Made by a program: the position numbers and the translations under genes. 64,000 bases of DNA, taken from the NCBI GenBank assembly GCA_046328335.1, contig JAXLWU010000001.1, positions 496,001 to 560,000 of the forward strand, given 5' to 3'. Positions 24,762-34,088 of the stretch are shown here, piece after piece (position 1 is the stretch's first letter; each line of letters begins with the position of its first letter). Under the pieces are notes generated by a model. That model was not told the DNA's origin. It ran no database searches and saw only the letters and a list, made by a program, of their open reading frames with translations. The stretch is from JACCXM01 sp046328335 (lineage in GTDB: Bacteria; Chloroflexota; Chloroflexia; Thermomicrobiales; UBA6265).

Positions 24762-26687
24762 TCAGCCCAGGAACATGCGGTCGATGACCCCGGCGCCAAA
24801 GAGGATGGCGAGGTACCAGAGGGAATAGAAAAAGGTCTGCCGCGCCAGGCGTTTGCTCGGCTGCAGATAGAGCCTCAGGGCGAATATCAGGAAGAGCGCG
24901 TTGAGGAAGAGCGCGGCGGCGAAGTAGATCCACTCGAATCCGAACGGTGTCAGCGCGAGGCAGACCAGGGTAAGCACGATGGTGTAGATCACGATTTGCC
25001 GCCGTGTCGCCGCTTCGCCGCGCACCACCGGGAGCATCGGCACCGACACCCGGCTGTACTCACCCTGCTTCAGAAGCGCCAACGCCCAGAAATGAGGCGG
25101 GGTCCAGGCGAAGATGATCGCGAAGAGTCCCCAGGCAAGCGGTGTGAGATTGCCGCTGACCGCGGCCCACCCGACCAGCGGCGGAATAGCGCCAGCGGCG
25201 CCGCCGATGACGATGTTGTGAGGCGTCGATCGTTTCAGCCAGAGGGTGTAGACAAAGACGTAGTAGAGATTTCCCGCCAGCGCGAGCACCGCCGCCAACC
25301 AGTTCACGGTAAAACCAAGTAACAGGACGGAAGTGACGGTGAGGGCAATGCCATAGGTCAGCGCGGCGGTGGGACTGACCCGGCCGGCGACGATCGCGCG
25401 GTTGCGAGTCCGGGTCATCTGACCATCGATATCCCGGTCGATATAGCAATTGAGGACATTGGCTCCGCCTGACGCGAGAACGCCGCCGAGCAGCGTCACG
25501 GCGACCAGCCAGAAGGGCGGCAACCCCCGCGCCGCCATCAGCATCGCGCAGAGGGTCGTGACCAGGAGCAGGGACATGATGCCCGGCTTGGTGAGCGCGA
25601 CGTAGTCCGTCACCAGTTGCCGGGCGCGAGCGAGCGAGGTTCCATCCGGATCGAGGGCAAAGGCCGGGGCCCGAGGGGCCATGGCCATCGTGGCTCCTGA
25701 TGCTGCCACTCGGGACCCAATAGCCGTGTCATCGCGCGCCGAGTGACGGGACGTCCGGGCCGCGGACTGGGCGGGGAATGCGACGGTAGAGGACGTCACA
25801 GGACGTGCCTGCCACGCGGCGGCGGTGATCGCCACCATCGCCATCCAGAAGAGCGTGGCGATCCAGAGATGCGGGGCGGAAAGCCAGGCCGGATCTCCGA
25901 GCAGGGGCGAGAGAAGATTGAGCAGCGTCTGGGCGAGCACCAGCGCGGTTGCCGCGATGGTCATTCGCCGCGTTGCTGGCGAAGCGCCGCTGCGCCAGGC
26001 GGCGGTCGCGGTCGCAACTGCCGCCGCCGTCGCCAGGAGCGCGGCGGCCCGATAGCCGAGATGGACCGCCAGCTCGCTCTCCATACCCGCGCAAAGCGGC
26101 CAGGTCGCACAGGCGAAGACGCCGGTGGCGCTCGTCGAAGCACCGAAGAGGATCAACAGGAGCGCCACCGCCGCGGCCAGCGATGCGACCAGGGCGAAGG
26201 AACGATCGGACCGTTGGGACGGGGCACCGCCGAATGCAGCCAGCCAACCGGGAGCGCCTCGTTCCGCCGCCAAGGCGGCCGCGGTCAACAGCGCGGTGGC
26301 GACGAAAAACATGGCGATCAGGAGATGAAGCACGGCGACGGGCGCCGGGCCGCTCCAGAGCGTGGCCCCGCCGCCGATCGCGGACTGGAGCAGAATCGCC
26401 AGCACGCTGCATGAGACCAGGTTGCGAATTCGGCGCGGCATTCCCGGGGATCGGTACACGGCAACGGCCGTCAGGGTCGTGAGCAGGACGACCGTCAACG
26501 CGGAAACGCGATGGAGGTATTCGATCAACTGCGGCGCGGAGAGGGCCGGAAGCCACTGACCGTTGCAAAGCGGCCACTGATTGCCGCACCCGGAACCTGC
26601 CGGAACGAGTCTGGCAAGGCTGCCGAAGATGATTACGGCGAATGTGGCAAGCAGCGCGGCGAGCGCGAGGCGATAGTTCCGGGTCAT
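24762..26687 (-). CDS. ctaA-ctaB: Heme A synthase-heme O synthase fusion (CtaA-CtaB)
   Basis: A 641-residue membrane protein from ATG 26687 (GGGAG upstream). Residues ~1-310 are the CtaA/COX15 half: FGSLARLVPAGSGCGNQWPL with its cysteine pair, then LIEYLHRVSA and APHLW with heme-ligand histidines. A ~50-residue polar linker follows. Residues ~355-641 are the CtaB/COX10 prenyltransferase: YVALTKPGIMSLLLVTTLCA, then NVLNCYIDRDIDGQMTRTRN, the magnesium/prenyl-diphosphate motif, and WTPPHFWALALLKQGEY. One polypeptide would farnesylate heme B to heme O and then oxidise it to heme A for cytochrome oxidase. No oxidase subunits are in the window. Confidence 0.92.
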   Translation of the reverse strand: MTRNYRLALAALLATFAVIIFGSLARLVPAGSGCGNQWPLCNGQWLPALSAPQLIEYLHRVSALTVVLLTTLTAVAVYRSPGMPRRIRNLVSCSVLAILLQSAIGGGATLWSGPAPVAVLHLLIAMFFVATALLTAAALAAERGAPGWLAAFGGAPSQRSDRSFALVASLAAAVALLLILFGASTSATGVFACATWPLCAGMESELAVHLGYRAAALLATAAAVATATAAWRSGASPATRRMTIAATALVLAQTLLNLLSPLLGDPAWLSAPHLWIATLFWMAMVAITAAAWQARPVTSSTVAFPAQSAARTSRHSARDDTAIGSRVAASGATMAMAPRAPAFALDPDGTSLARARQLVTDYVALTKPGIMSLLLVTTLCAMLMAARGLPPFWLVAVTLLGGVLASGGANVLNCYIDRDIDGQMTRTRNRAIVAGRVSPTAALTYGIALTVTSVLLLGFTVNWLAAVLALAGNLYYVFVYTLWLKRSTPHNIVIGGAAGAIPPLVGWAAVSGNLTPLAWGLFAIIFAWTPPHFWALALLKQGEYSRVSVPMLPVVRGEAATRRQIVIYTIVLTLVCLALTPFGFEWIYFAAALFLNALFLIFALRLYLQPSKRLARQTFFYSLWYLAILFGAGVIDRMFLG

Positions 26688-26861
26688 GCGGCTCCCGCAT
26701 CCTCGGACGAGGCGGCAACGGTGCAGGCTGATGCCCACGCCACTCCGCACCTTCGCATGGCAGGCTTCCTTATTCTCACGATCCTGGCTGGTCCCGATCC
26801 CGGCATAGTGTAACCTCCCGCCGCGATGGGCGCAGGGGGCTTCCCGGGGCTCGCGCGCGGG

Positions 26862-27557
26862 CTAGTTTTTCGGGGCGCGGAAGCCCGCGCTCTCGGCTGC
26901 TTCCACCGTCGAAAAGCAGAATTCGGGAACCGTTGCCTCGAACGATCGTGATTCACGGGTGTGGTAGATCAACGACTGGGCATTGCCCTTGATCGGGAAC
27001 TCTGGTGGGCAGGTCGCGGTGCCGTCCCCGCGGATCGCGCCGGCAGGCACCGCCACCTGGGGCGGCACCGCGACGGGTTCTCCTTGCGGCAGCGCCTCTT
27101 GCACAACCGCTGTGCCATCGCCGACGGCCGCGAGGGCCTCGCCGGGGATAGCAGACACGGTCCGGCCAAGACCGAGCCCGTACCCGCCGAGTGGCCGTGA
27201 TGGCGTGCCGAGCGAGAGATCGGCTTTGCGCACCTCTTCGTTCGAAGCGGCGCCCTGCTCCCAATCGGCGGCGGTCAGTTCCGTTCCCGCCGGGGGCGTG
27301 AAGAGCCGGAGCAAGCGCTGGGCCGAGGCGTATTCGGTCAGGGGGCGGCGATTGCTGGCGAGCCGCGGCAGCGAACCGCGCCCGTATCCCGGGAGATCGG
27401 GATCATCCGGCGTCAACCCTGGAATCTGTGGCGAGCGAACCGCTCCCGGCGCTTCGGGCGAGCGAGGATTCTGCGACGCGGTCGATTGGGTTACGTCGTC
27501 ATCCAGTTCGCTATCGATGCTGTTCAGCGTCCGCCTGGGGCCGTTCCATTCCGCCAT
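26862..27557 (-). CDS. Sunset-type C-terminal domain protein of unknown function
   Basis: A 231-residue protein from ATG 27557 (MAEWNGPRRTLNS), with GAGGA upstream. Residues 1-180 are polar and probably flexible, with no recognised fold. The last ~50 residues (TATCPPEFPIKGNAQSLIYH, then FEATVPEFCFSTVEAAESAG, then FRAPKN) match the short Cys/His module known as the sunset domain (pattern CPxxxPIKGN...YH...T..E.CF...AxxAGFR), often found after ribosomal proteins in this phylum. Here it has no ribosomal-protein partner. It follows the ctaAB gene's upstream region. Role unknown. Confidence 0.65.
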   Translation of the reverse strand: MAEWNGPRRTLNSIDSELDDDVTQSTASQNPRSPEAPGAVRSPQIPGLTPDDPDLPGYGRGSLPRLASNRRPLTEYASAQRLLRLFTPPAGTELTAADWEQGAASNEEVRKADLSLGTPSRPLGGYGLGLGRTVSAIPGEALAAVGDGTAVVQEALPQGEPVAVPPQVAVPAGAIRGDGTATCPPEFPIKGNAQSLIYHTRESRSFEATVPEFCFSTVEAAESAGFRAPKN

Positions 27558-27640
27558 TCGTCGCTTTTCCTCACTCCAGTTCCATCGCTTCGGTTCGTGT
27601 CGTGGAGAGAATACCCGCGGCAAAACCGGGGAGCCCAATC

Positions 27641-28632
27641 TCAGGCTTCGCTATCACGCTCGTTGATGATGCGGCAGAAACTGTCGATCCCGAGATTGCC
27701 GCCGGAAATGGTCACGCCGACACGCTTGCCGGTGCCGTCGACCTTGCCAGTCAGCAGCGCGGTGAGGGCCGAAGCGCCACTGGGTTCGACCACCAGTTTC
27801 ATCCGTTCGAACAGGAAGCGCATGGTGTCCCGGATTTCGTTATCGGTGACTGTGGCAATGCCCTTGACCAGCGGCCGCACGGTTGGCCAGGTGAGGAGGC
27901 CGGGCGCTTCGGTCTGCTGGCCGTCGGCGATCGTGCGCGGCACCGCCGCGAGACCGATCCGCTCGCCACGCGCAAACGACTGCGCCCAGTCGTCGCCCGC
28001 GGCAGGCTCGACGCCCCAGATGTCGATCTCCGGCGCGAGATGCTTCGCCGCGGTGGCGCACCCCGCGAGCAAGCCACCGCCGCCGAGGCAAACGAGCAAC
28101 ATATCGAGCGGACCGGTCTCCTGGAGGAGTTCGAGGGCGACGGTGCCATTCCCCGCCATGACCTTGGGATGATCGAAGGGTGGGATCATCGTCGCGCCAA
28201 GTTCCCGCGCCGTGCGGTCGGCAATGGCGGCGCGGTCTTCGTGGTAGCGGTCGTAGAGAACGATATCCGCGCCATAGCCGCGGGTCGCGGCGAGCTTGGC
28301 GGGTGGCGCGTCTTTCGGCATGACGATGGTAGCCGGGATGCCGAACAACTTCGCCGAGAGGGCAACGGCCTGGGCGTGGTTGCCGGAGGAACTGGTGACG
28401 ACGCCGCGGGCGCGCGTCTCCGGCTCGAGCGAGGAGATGGCGTTGTAGGCGCCGCGAAACTTGAAGGCGCCGATCCGCTGGAACGACTCGACCTTGAGGA
28501 ACACCTCGGCGCCGGTCATGGCATTCAAGGTGCGTGAGGTCATGACCGGCGTCCGGTTGGCGACGCCGCGAGGCGCTCGGCGGCAAGCCGCACATCTTCG
28601 AAGGTAATCGCGGGGGCATCGACAACGGTCAT
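27641..28632 (-). pseudogene. Threonine/serine dehydratase, frameshifted near the N-terminus
   Basis: A PLP-dependent dehydratase (threonine ammonia-lyase type). The start is ATG 28632 with MTVVDAPAITFEDVRLAAER, then LAASP, the normal opening of the family. The frame then stops at 28540-28542. One base earlier or later the frame reads NRTPVMTSRTLNAMTGAEVF, the expected next segment, so a one-base deletion near 28555-28562 splits the gene. The second part (27641-28543, 300 residues) keeps the PLP lysine (GAFKFRGAYNA), SSSGNHAQAVALSA and the glycine loop CLGGGGLLAG. Stop and ATG overlap as TCATGA, so a shortened protein could still be made. It may equally be a sequencing error. Confidence 0.7.
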
Positions 28633-28780
28633 TCCTGTCTCCCTATTCAGGCAGCAGCGATTGATGATGAACGGGAGTGTATCGGAATCGGCCGTCGTCG
28701 GGAGGAGATGGGACAAGCCCGGACGGCAGGCCGAGGGTGGGCGACCTCGGCCTTGGATGCCCACTGCGCTTCACACTCGG

Positions 28781-29731
28781 TCAGGGTTGTGGGCAGTTGC
28801 CGCAATCGGCGAACGCGCCATTCGAGCAGAGAACCTTCAGGATGCAGCAGTCCTCCCCATTTTCGATGCAATTGCTAATCTCATCAGGGGTGCAGCGGCA
28901 CACCTTGTCGACCGGATCGTACACCCCGATCTCGAAACCACAATTGCATTGACCGTCCTGGCAGATCCCTTTCGTTGCCGGATTCGCGCAGACGACGCCG
29001 TCGCCGATGGAGACGAGAGGCGATCCGTCGCAGGCGCTGGTGTTGTTCGGCGCGTTCACGCAGTGCCCGTTCTGGCATGTCTGGCAGAGTCCGCACTCGA
29101 CGCCGCAGGCGCCACAGTTGAGGGTGTCGGTCTTCGTGTTGGTGCAAAGGCCTTCGCAGCAGGTCTGGTTCGCCGCACAGGGAACGGCAGGCTTGCCATT
29201 CGGCAGGATCGTGTTGCACCCCACAAACGCGGCGCAGGCCGGTTGTGAGAGATCGAGATTCGAGCCGCGAAAGTCAGTGCCGAAGAGGACCGCACCACAA
29301 AACGTCGCCTTCGAAAGGTTGGCGCCGCGGAAACTGGCATTGGTGAGATTGGCGTCCTGGAAGCAGGCGTGGCTGGCGTTGGCGCCGTTGAACAAGGCGC
29401 CCGGCAGTTCCGCATCGACAAAGCAGGCACTGGAAACGTTGGCCGAACTCAGATTGACGCCTTCGGTGAAGTCCGCCCCCTTGAAATCGCACCCGGAGAG
29501 GTTGGCGCCGGGTCCCACCGGTTTGCCGGCGCACTTTCGGCAGACGTTGGTGCAGGGCACGATCTGGGAAGCGCGGACCCGGTGCCGCTTCTGCCGCTTC
29601 GTTTTCGCGGCAACGCCGTCGTGCGCGGCGACCCCCAGCAAAACAGACGCGAGGACCAACCGCAGCGTGGCACGGCGCGTCCGCGCCACGCCGATCATTC
29701 GCGCGAGGCGGTCAAAGCGAGTGTCGTCCAT
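28781..29731 (-). CDS. Secreted pentapeptide-repeat protein with Cys-rich C-terminus
   Basis: A 316-residue protein from ATG 29731, which has GGAGG 7 nt upstream. It opens MDDTRFDRLARMIG, then twin arginines and a hydrophobic stretch (LRLVLASVLLGVAA), then a basic patch (AKTKRQKRHR). Residues ~75-160 are about 17 pentapeptide repeats of the A(D/N)LxxAxF type (GANLSGCDFKGADFTEGVNL). The C-terminal 140 residues hold many cysteines (NCGACGVECGLCQTCQNGHC), resembling short disulfide-bonded repeats. Probably exported by Tat and anchored or released outside. The same N-terminal module appears in the Cys-rich protein at 45944-46627. Function unknown. Confidence 0.75.
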   Translation of the reverse strand: MDDTRFDRLARMIGVARTRRATLRLVLASVLLGVAAHDGVAAKTKRQKRHRVRASQIVPCTNVCRKCAGKPVGPGANLSGCDFKGADFTEGVNLSSANVSSACFVDAELPGALFNGANASHACFQDANLTNASFRGANLSKATFCGAVLFGTDFRGSNLDLSQPACAAFVGCNTILPNGKPAVPCAANQTCCEGLCTNTKTDTLNCGACGVECGLCQTCQNGHCVNAPNNTSACDGSPLVSIGDGVVCANPATKGICQDGQCNCGFEIGVYDPVDKVCRCTPDEISNCIENGEDCCILKVLCSNGAFADCGNCPQP

Positions 29732-29858
29732 GGGAGAACCTCCGGCCGTCGATGTCGTCTGTCCGTGAGCCGGTGGCATTCTATCAAGGTGAACCGGCGG
29801 GCGACTCACAATTGCCGCTGCCTGATGGAGCAGCGAGGGAGGTATGCAGCGCGGGGAT

Positions 29859-30488
29859 TCAGGGATGCGAACGGGGCGGTGTTGCCACGACAAGCCGGAA
29901 CACGCCCAGAATTCGTTGCTGCTCCTCCTCGATGGTGAATCCCAGCGAGCGCGCCAGCCCGATCGTATCGCGGTCGAGGTGACAGCCCATGGCCCGTTCC
30001 TGGAGCGGAGAGAGGAGGCGTTCCGCTGTCGCCACGGGAAACCATGGCGAAAGCACGTGCTCCAGCAGGACGATGCGGCCATCAAGGCGGCAAACGCGCG
30101 CCATCTCCCGCAGGGCAGCATCCGGGTGGGGAATGGTGCAGAGGGCGAGCGAGATAGCGACGGTATCGAACGAGGCCTCCGCGAATGGCAGGTGTTCGGC
30201 ATCTCCCTGCGCGAGCGAAACAGTCAGACCGAGCCCCGCGGCGCGGCGAGCGGCGATCTGGAGCATTTCCGATGAAAGATCGATCCCGCTGGCATGCGCC
30301 ACCGCATCGGTGTAATACGGCAGATTGAGGCCACTGCCGATACCGATCTCGAGGGTGTCGCCGCGCAACCGGGCGCCGAATTCGCGGCGAAATGGCCCGA
30401 GCAGGAGACGCTCGGTGACGCCGATGCCGCGGTCGTACGTGGCGGCGCGCTCGTCGTAGATGTGGCGAATGCGGTCTGTTTCGCTCAT
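29859..30488 (-). CDS. Class I SAM-dependent methyltransferase
   Basis: A 209-residue protein from ATG 30488 (GGGAG upstream). The SAM motif is TLEIGIGSGLNLPYYTDA; the second acidic residue lies in ASGIDLSSEMLQIA; motif II/III are GDAEHLPFAEASFDTVAISL and LREMARVCRLDGRIVLLEHV. This is the UbiE/methyltransferase-11 pattern; small-molecule or lipid substrates are typical. It overlaps nothing and is divergent from the MFS gene by ~60 bp. Substrate unknown. Confidence 0.87.
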   Translation of the reverse strand: MSETDRIRHIYDERAATYDRGIGVTERLLLGPFRREFGARLRGDTLEIGIGSGLNLPYYTDAVAHASGIDLSSEMLQIAARRAAGLGLTVSLAQGDAEHLPFAEASFDTVAISLALCTIPHPDAALREMARVCRLDGRIVLLEHVLSPWFPVATAERLLSPLQERAMGCHLDRDTIGLARSLGFTIEEEQQRILGVFRLVVATPPRSHP

Positions 30489-30547
30489 ATCGGTGCTCTC
30501 CCTCGGCTCGCCGTGCGTATGCTAGCGCCGCTCTCCGATGGGGAGGG

Positions 30548-31771
30548 TTGTTCGCGAAGCAGATACCGGGAGCGTTCGGCATCGACATTCCATTGGTCGA
30601 TTCGGTTGGCGCGGGGCGTGCCATCTCACCCGATGCGTTGGCGCGAAAGGCGCGCTCGGCGAATACCGCGTACTTTCTCCTGCTGGGATTCGTGTTCGGC
30701 AGTTGGGTGGCGCGGATTCCCGCGGTCCAGGACCGACTGGGATTGAGCGCGCAGCAACTCGGCATCGCCCTGCTCAGCGTCTCGGCCGGTGCGATGCTGG
30801 CCATGCCGTTGACTGGATGGCTGATCCACCATCGTGGCAACGACTCGATAATGCGGCTGGCCGCCGTGATCCTCTGCGTGACCCTGCCGCTCTTGCCGCT
30901 CGCGCCAGTGCTGCCGCTGTTGATGCTCTCGCTCTTTGCCTACGGCATTGGATTCGGCCTGCTCGATGTCTCGATGAACACCCATGCGGTCGCGGTCGAG
31001 GAGTTGTACGGGCGGCCGATCATGTCCACGTTCCACGGCGTGTTCAGCGTCGGTGGGCTGCTGGGCGCGGGGATCGCCGGGTTCGTTGCGGGTCTTGGCG
31101 TGCCGCCGCTGCCCCATCTGCTGGCGATCGCTGCCGGTTCGCTCACGGTGCCGTTGTTCGCCACGGGTTGGCTCCTCGCGGGTTCACGGGGCGAGCGGTC
31201 GGTCCCGATTTTCGCCGTGCCGCCGCCATCATTGCTCGGTTTGGGCGTGTTGAGTTTTTGCGTGCTCCTCAGCGAAGGAGCGGTGGCCGACTGGAGCGCG
31301 GTCTACCTCCAGAACACGCTGCAATCGACCGCCAGCATCGCCGCCGCGGGCTACGCGGGGTTCTCGCTGTCGATGGCCGCGATGCGCTTCGGCGGGGACT
31401 GGCTGACGGGCAGAATCGGGCCGGTGAAGATGGTGCTGCTGGGTGGCGTCCTCGCGGGCGCCGGTCTCGGGTTGGCGTTGGCGCTCGGCGGCATCCCAGC
31501 CGCCGTCTTTGGATTCGCCTGCGTCGGCGCGGGACTGGCGGCGGGGTTTCCACTGGCTCTGGGCGCCGCCGGACGAACCCCCGGACTGGCCTCCGGGACG
31601 GCGATCGGCGCGGTATCGACCGCGGGCTATACCGGATTTCTTGTCGGCGCGCCGCTCATCGGGTTCCTCGCCGAGCGGGCAGGATTGCGGTTGGCGCTGG
31701 CGCTGGTCGTCGTACTCTGCCTGGTCAGCGCGGCCCTGGCTGGTTCGGTCCGCCGTGAAACGAACAGGTGA
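30548..31771 (+). CDS. Major facilitator superfamily transporter
   Basis: A protein of up to 407 residues with twelve predicted helices. Core features are NTAYFLLLGFVFGSWVARIP, the loop GWLIHHRGNDSIMRL between helices 2 and 3, and GFGLLDVSMNTHAVAVEELY. VARIP and SMNTHAVAVE are typical of the small MFS group that includes YbjJ and FucP-like carriers. The start is uncertain: TTG 30548 is the first in frame, but the first ~35 residues are not conserved-looking, so a start nearer residue 35 is likely. Substrate unknown. Confidence 0.85.
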   Translation: MFAKQIPGAFGIDIPLVDSVGAGRAISPDALARKARSANTAYFLLLGFVFGSWVARIPAVQDRLGLSAQQLGIALLSVSAGAMLAMPLTGWLIHHRGNDSIMRLAAVILCVTLPLLPLAPVLPLLMLSLFAYGIGFGLLDVSMNTHAVAVEELYGRPIMSTFHGVFSVGGLLGAGIAGFVAGLGVPPLPHLLAIAAGSLTVPLFATGWLLAGSRGERSVPIFAVPPPSLLGLGVLSFCVLLSEGAVADWSAVYLQNTLQSTASIAAAGYAGFSLSMAAMRFGGDWLTGRIGPVKMVLLGGVLAGAGLGLALALGGIPAAVFGFACVGAGLAAGFPLALGAAGRTPGLASGTAIGAVSTAGYTGFLVGAPLIGFLAERAGLRLALALVVVLCLVSAALAGSVRRETNR

Positions 31772-31950
31772 ACGGGTGCGAGTCATACGGAATCCGGATG
31801 ATCACTGCCGTTCGCCCGAGCCGCGATCCCTCACCCCAAACCCCTGTCTTCATCCAGACTTCGTATCAGCCATCGGTCGGTGCGCGACCCGCACTCGCGG
31901 TGAGTGCGCAGGGCGTACGGAATTGGGGCCCCTGAAAAGGGGATGCGGGC

Positions 31951-31997
31951 GACGCAAGCGTCGCACCCTACGACACGTTAGCTGTAGGGTGCGACGC
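31951..31997. repeat. GCGTCGCACCCTAC palindrome (dispersed repeat, best copy)
   Basis: GCGTCGCACCCTAC at 31958-31971 and GTAGGGTGCGACGC at 31984-31997 form a perfect 14-bp stem with a 12-nt loop. It lies between two convergent genes, and may serve as a bidirectional terminator. A partial CCCTCACCCCAA repeat precedes it at 31827. Confidence 0.65.
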
Positions 31998-32034
31998 CTG
32001 CGCCGCCCGGGCGCCGTGCCTCGAGATCTTAGAT

Positions 32035-33396
32035 CTAGTCCAATACCTCGGTAATCGATCCGACGATTGCGTCGGCGATGGCATCGAGTTCGCGCTGCTG
32101 GATGGTAAGTGGCGGCGCCATGGCGATGCCGTCATTGACCGGCCGCACGATGATGCCGTGATTGCGGGTCGCTCCGGTGAGACGGCCGCCGATATTCACC
32201 GCGGGATCGAACTTCGTCTTCGTCGCCTTGTCGGCCACCAGTTCCACAAAGAGCATGCAGCCTTTGCCCCGAATGTTGCCGACGTGCGCGTGATCGTCGA
32301 GGCGGTCATGCAGTTGATCGAGCAGGTAGGCGCCAGCGCGGGCGGCATTCTGCGGAAGTTCCTCGCGCTCGATGATGTCGAGATTCGGCAGCGCGACGGC
32401 GCAGGCGACCGGATGTCCGGAGTAGGTGAAGCCATGCATGAACATCCGGTCCGGGGTGCTGAGGACATCCCAGATTTCGTCGGTCACACCGACGCCACCG
32501 AGCGGCACATAGCCGGAGGTAACGCCCTTGGCGAAGGAGACGATGTCCGAGGTCACCCCGTACTGCTGCATGCCGAACATCGTGCCGGTGCGGCCAAATC
32601 CACAGATGACCTCGTCGAAGATCAGCAGGATATTGTGCTTGCGCAACACCTCGGCGACGGCCGGCCAGTATCCATCCGGGGGGACGACCACACCGCCAGC
32701 GCCCTGCACTGGTTCGCCGATCATCGCGGCGATGGTGTCGGCCCCTTCGCGGGCGATCGTCTCCTCCAGTTCCTGGACGAGCGCGGCGACGAATTCGTCC
32801 TCGCTCATCCCTTCCCCGTGCCGGTAGGCGTACGGCGGAGTGAGATGGACGAAGCCCGGTACCTGGGGTCCGAACCCCTCGTGGTAGGTCGGGATGCCGG
32901 TCGCGGCGAGCGCGCCCATGGCGATGCCGTGATAGGCCATGCGGCGGGAAAGGATCTTGATCTTTTCCGGTTGACCCTTCAGCCACCAGTAATAGCGAGC
33001 CATCTTCAGGGCGGTCTCGTTCGATTCGGCGCCGCCGGAGGTGAACTGAAAGTGATTCAGCGGATCGGGAAAGAGTTCGGCCAGGCGCGCTGCCAGTTCG
33101 ATCGGCGGCGGGGAGGCGAGACCGAAAAAGGTGGGAACGAACGCGACTTCATGAATCTGGGCCGCGGCCGCGTTGGCCAGTTCCGCCCGGCCGTGGCCGA
33201 CGTTGACGTTCCAGAGACCGGAAAAGGCGTCGATGTACTGCTTGCCGTCGGAATCCCAGAGAAAGACGTCGTCGCCGCGAACCATCACCAGTGGCCCGTT
33301 CTTGCGCAGGGCGTGGAGGTTCGATACCGGGTGCAATAGGTGGGCCTTGTCCTCGGCGACGAGTTCGGCGGTATTCCACGTTTGCGCGACTGCCAT
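32035..33396 (-). CDS. Class III aminotransferase (omega-amino acid:pyruvate type)
   Basis: A 453-residue PLP enzyme from ATG 33396 with a purine-rich site upstream. Visible features are FSGLWNVNVGHGRAELANAA, FQFTSGGAESNETALKMARY, MIGEPVQGAGGVVVPPDGYW, LIFDEVICGFGRTGTMFG and the PLP lysine in SFAKGVTSGYVPLGGVGV. The pattern fits omega-transaminases acting on beta-alanine, taurine or aliphatic amines with pyruvate. It is preceded on the same strand by a separate gene with its own terminator, so it is probably a single-gene unit. Amine donor unknown. Confidence 0.9.
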   Translation of the reverse strand: MAVAQTWNTAELVAEDKAHLLHPVSNLHALRKNGPLVMVRGDDVFLWDSDGKQYIDAFSGLWNVNVGHGRAELANAAAAQIHEVAFVPTFFGLASPPPIELAARLAELFPDPLNHFQFTSGGAESNETALKMARYYWWLKGQPEKIKILSRRMAYHGIAMGALAATGIPTYHEGFGPQVPGFVHLTPPYAYRHGEGMSEDEFVAALVQELEETIAREGADTIAAMIGEPVQGAGGVVVPPDGYWPAVAEVLRKHNILLIFDEVICGFGRTGTMFGMQQYGVTSDIVSFAKGVTSGYVPLGGVGVTDEIWDVLSTPDRMFMHGFTYSGHPVACAVALPNLDIIEREELPQNAARAGAYLLDQLHDRLDDHAHVGNIRGKGCMLFVELVADKATKTKFDPAVNIGGRLTGATRNHGIIVRPVNDGIAMAPPLTIQQRELDAIADAIVGSITEVLD

Positions 33397-33485
33397 GTCC
33401 CCTTCTCTCCTTTGAACCGCTGGCGGTGGCCGCCAAAATTGGAGTGAGAAGCGTACCAGCATCGGCATTGGCTTCATAGAGAACG

Positions 33486-33519
33486 AGCGGCGGCCCCGGA
33501 GATTTACGGGGCCGCCGCT
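33486..33519 (-). terminator. Terminator of the secreted Gly/Asn-rich gene
   Basis: AGCGGCGGCCCCG, loop GAGATTTA, then CGGGGCCGCCGCT: a perfect 13-bp stem just past the stop at 33555, before the aminotransferase gene on the same strand. Confidence 0.65.
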
Positions 33520-33554
33520 CTTGCGTGCTCGAAATTCGCGCGAGGCGCGTCTTC

Positions 33555-34088
33555 CTACGGAGTGGTGCCGATCACGGCGCTACCGCCGTCACCGCCGGCG
33601 CCGCCTTCGCCACCTTCACCGATGCCGGTGGCGTTGCTCTTGTTGTTGTTCTTGTCCGAGTTGTTGATTCGGACGTTGAGATCTGGCGGTTCGGGCGAAG
33701 CCGGTGTCGCCTGCCCACCATCGCCACCGTCCGCGGTGGCAATTGGCGGTCCTACGTCCAACGTTACATTGACGTCGGTCGGGTAGTCGATTTCACCGCC
33801 ATTGATCTCGGCCGGCCCGGAGATATCGCCAGTTTGAATGGAGTTTCCGGTGTTTTCGCCGGTGACGATCTCACCGATGTTGACGTTGCCGCCGGATGTC
33901 GCCGTCGCGATGCCACCGTTGCTGGCGCCCGTATTGACTGGACCCGTGGTTTCCGCGGCCGCGGCCCCGGTCAACAGCCCAGCACCGATCAACGCGACGG
34001 CAGCCGCGCGGCCGAAGCGACGAACGGCGTCTTCCCGCAACGCCAGTTGCCACACGTTGGCGCGCCAAATCTTGCCAATTGGCTGCAT
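33555..34088 (-). CDS. Secreted Gly/Asn/Thr-rich protein of unknown function
   Basis: A 177-residue protein from ATG 34088, preceded by GGGAGGGG at 4 nt. After a basic start it has a signal peptide (RFGRAAAVALIGAGLLTGAA, then AAE). The mature part is rich in Gly, Asn, Thr and Ile with short repeats such as NTGASNGGIATATSGGNVNI and GENTGNSIQTGDI, giving an alternating pattern suited to beta-solenoid or amyloid-like packing. The tail is very Gly-rich (GEGGEGGAGGDGGSAV). No family recognised. Its own promoter region and terminator suggest a single, well-expressed gene. Confidence 0.65.
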   Translation of the reverse strand: MQPIGKIWRANVWQLALREDAVRRFGRAAAVALIGAGLLTGAAAAETTGPVNTGASNGGIATATSGGNVNIGEIVTGENTGNSIQTGDISGPAEINGGEIDYPTDVNVTLDVGPPIATADGGDGGQATPASPEPPDLNVRINNSDKNNNKSNATGIGEGGEGGAGGDGGSAVIGTTP

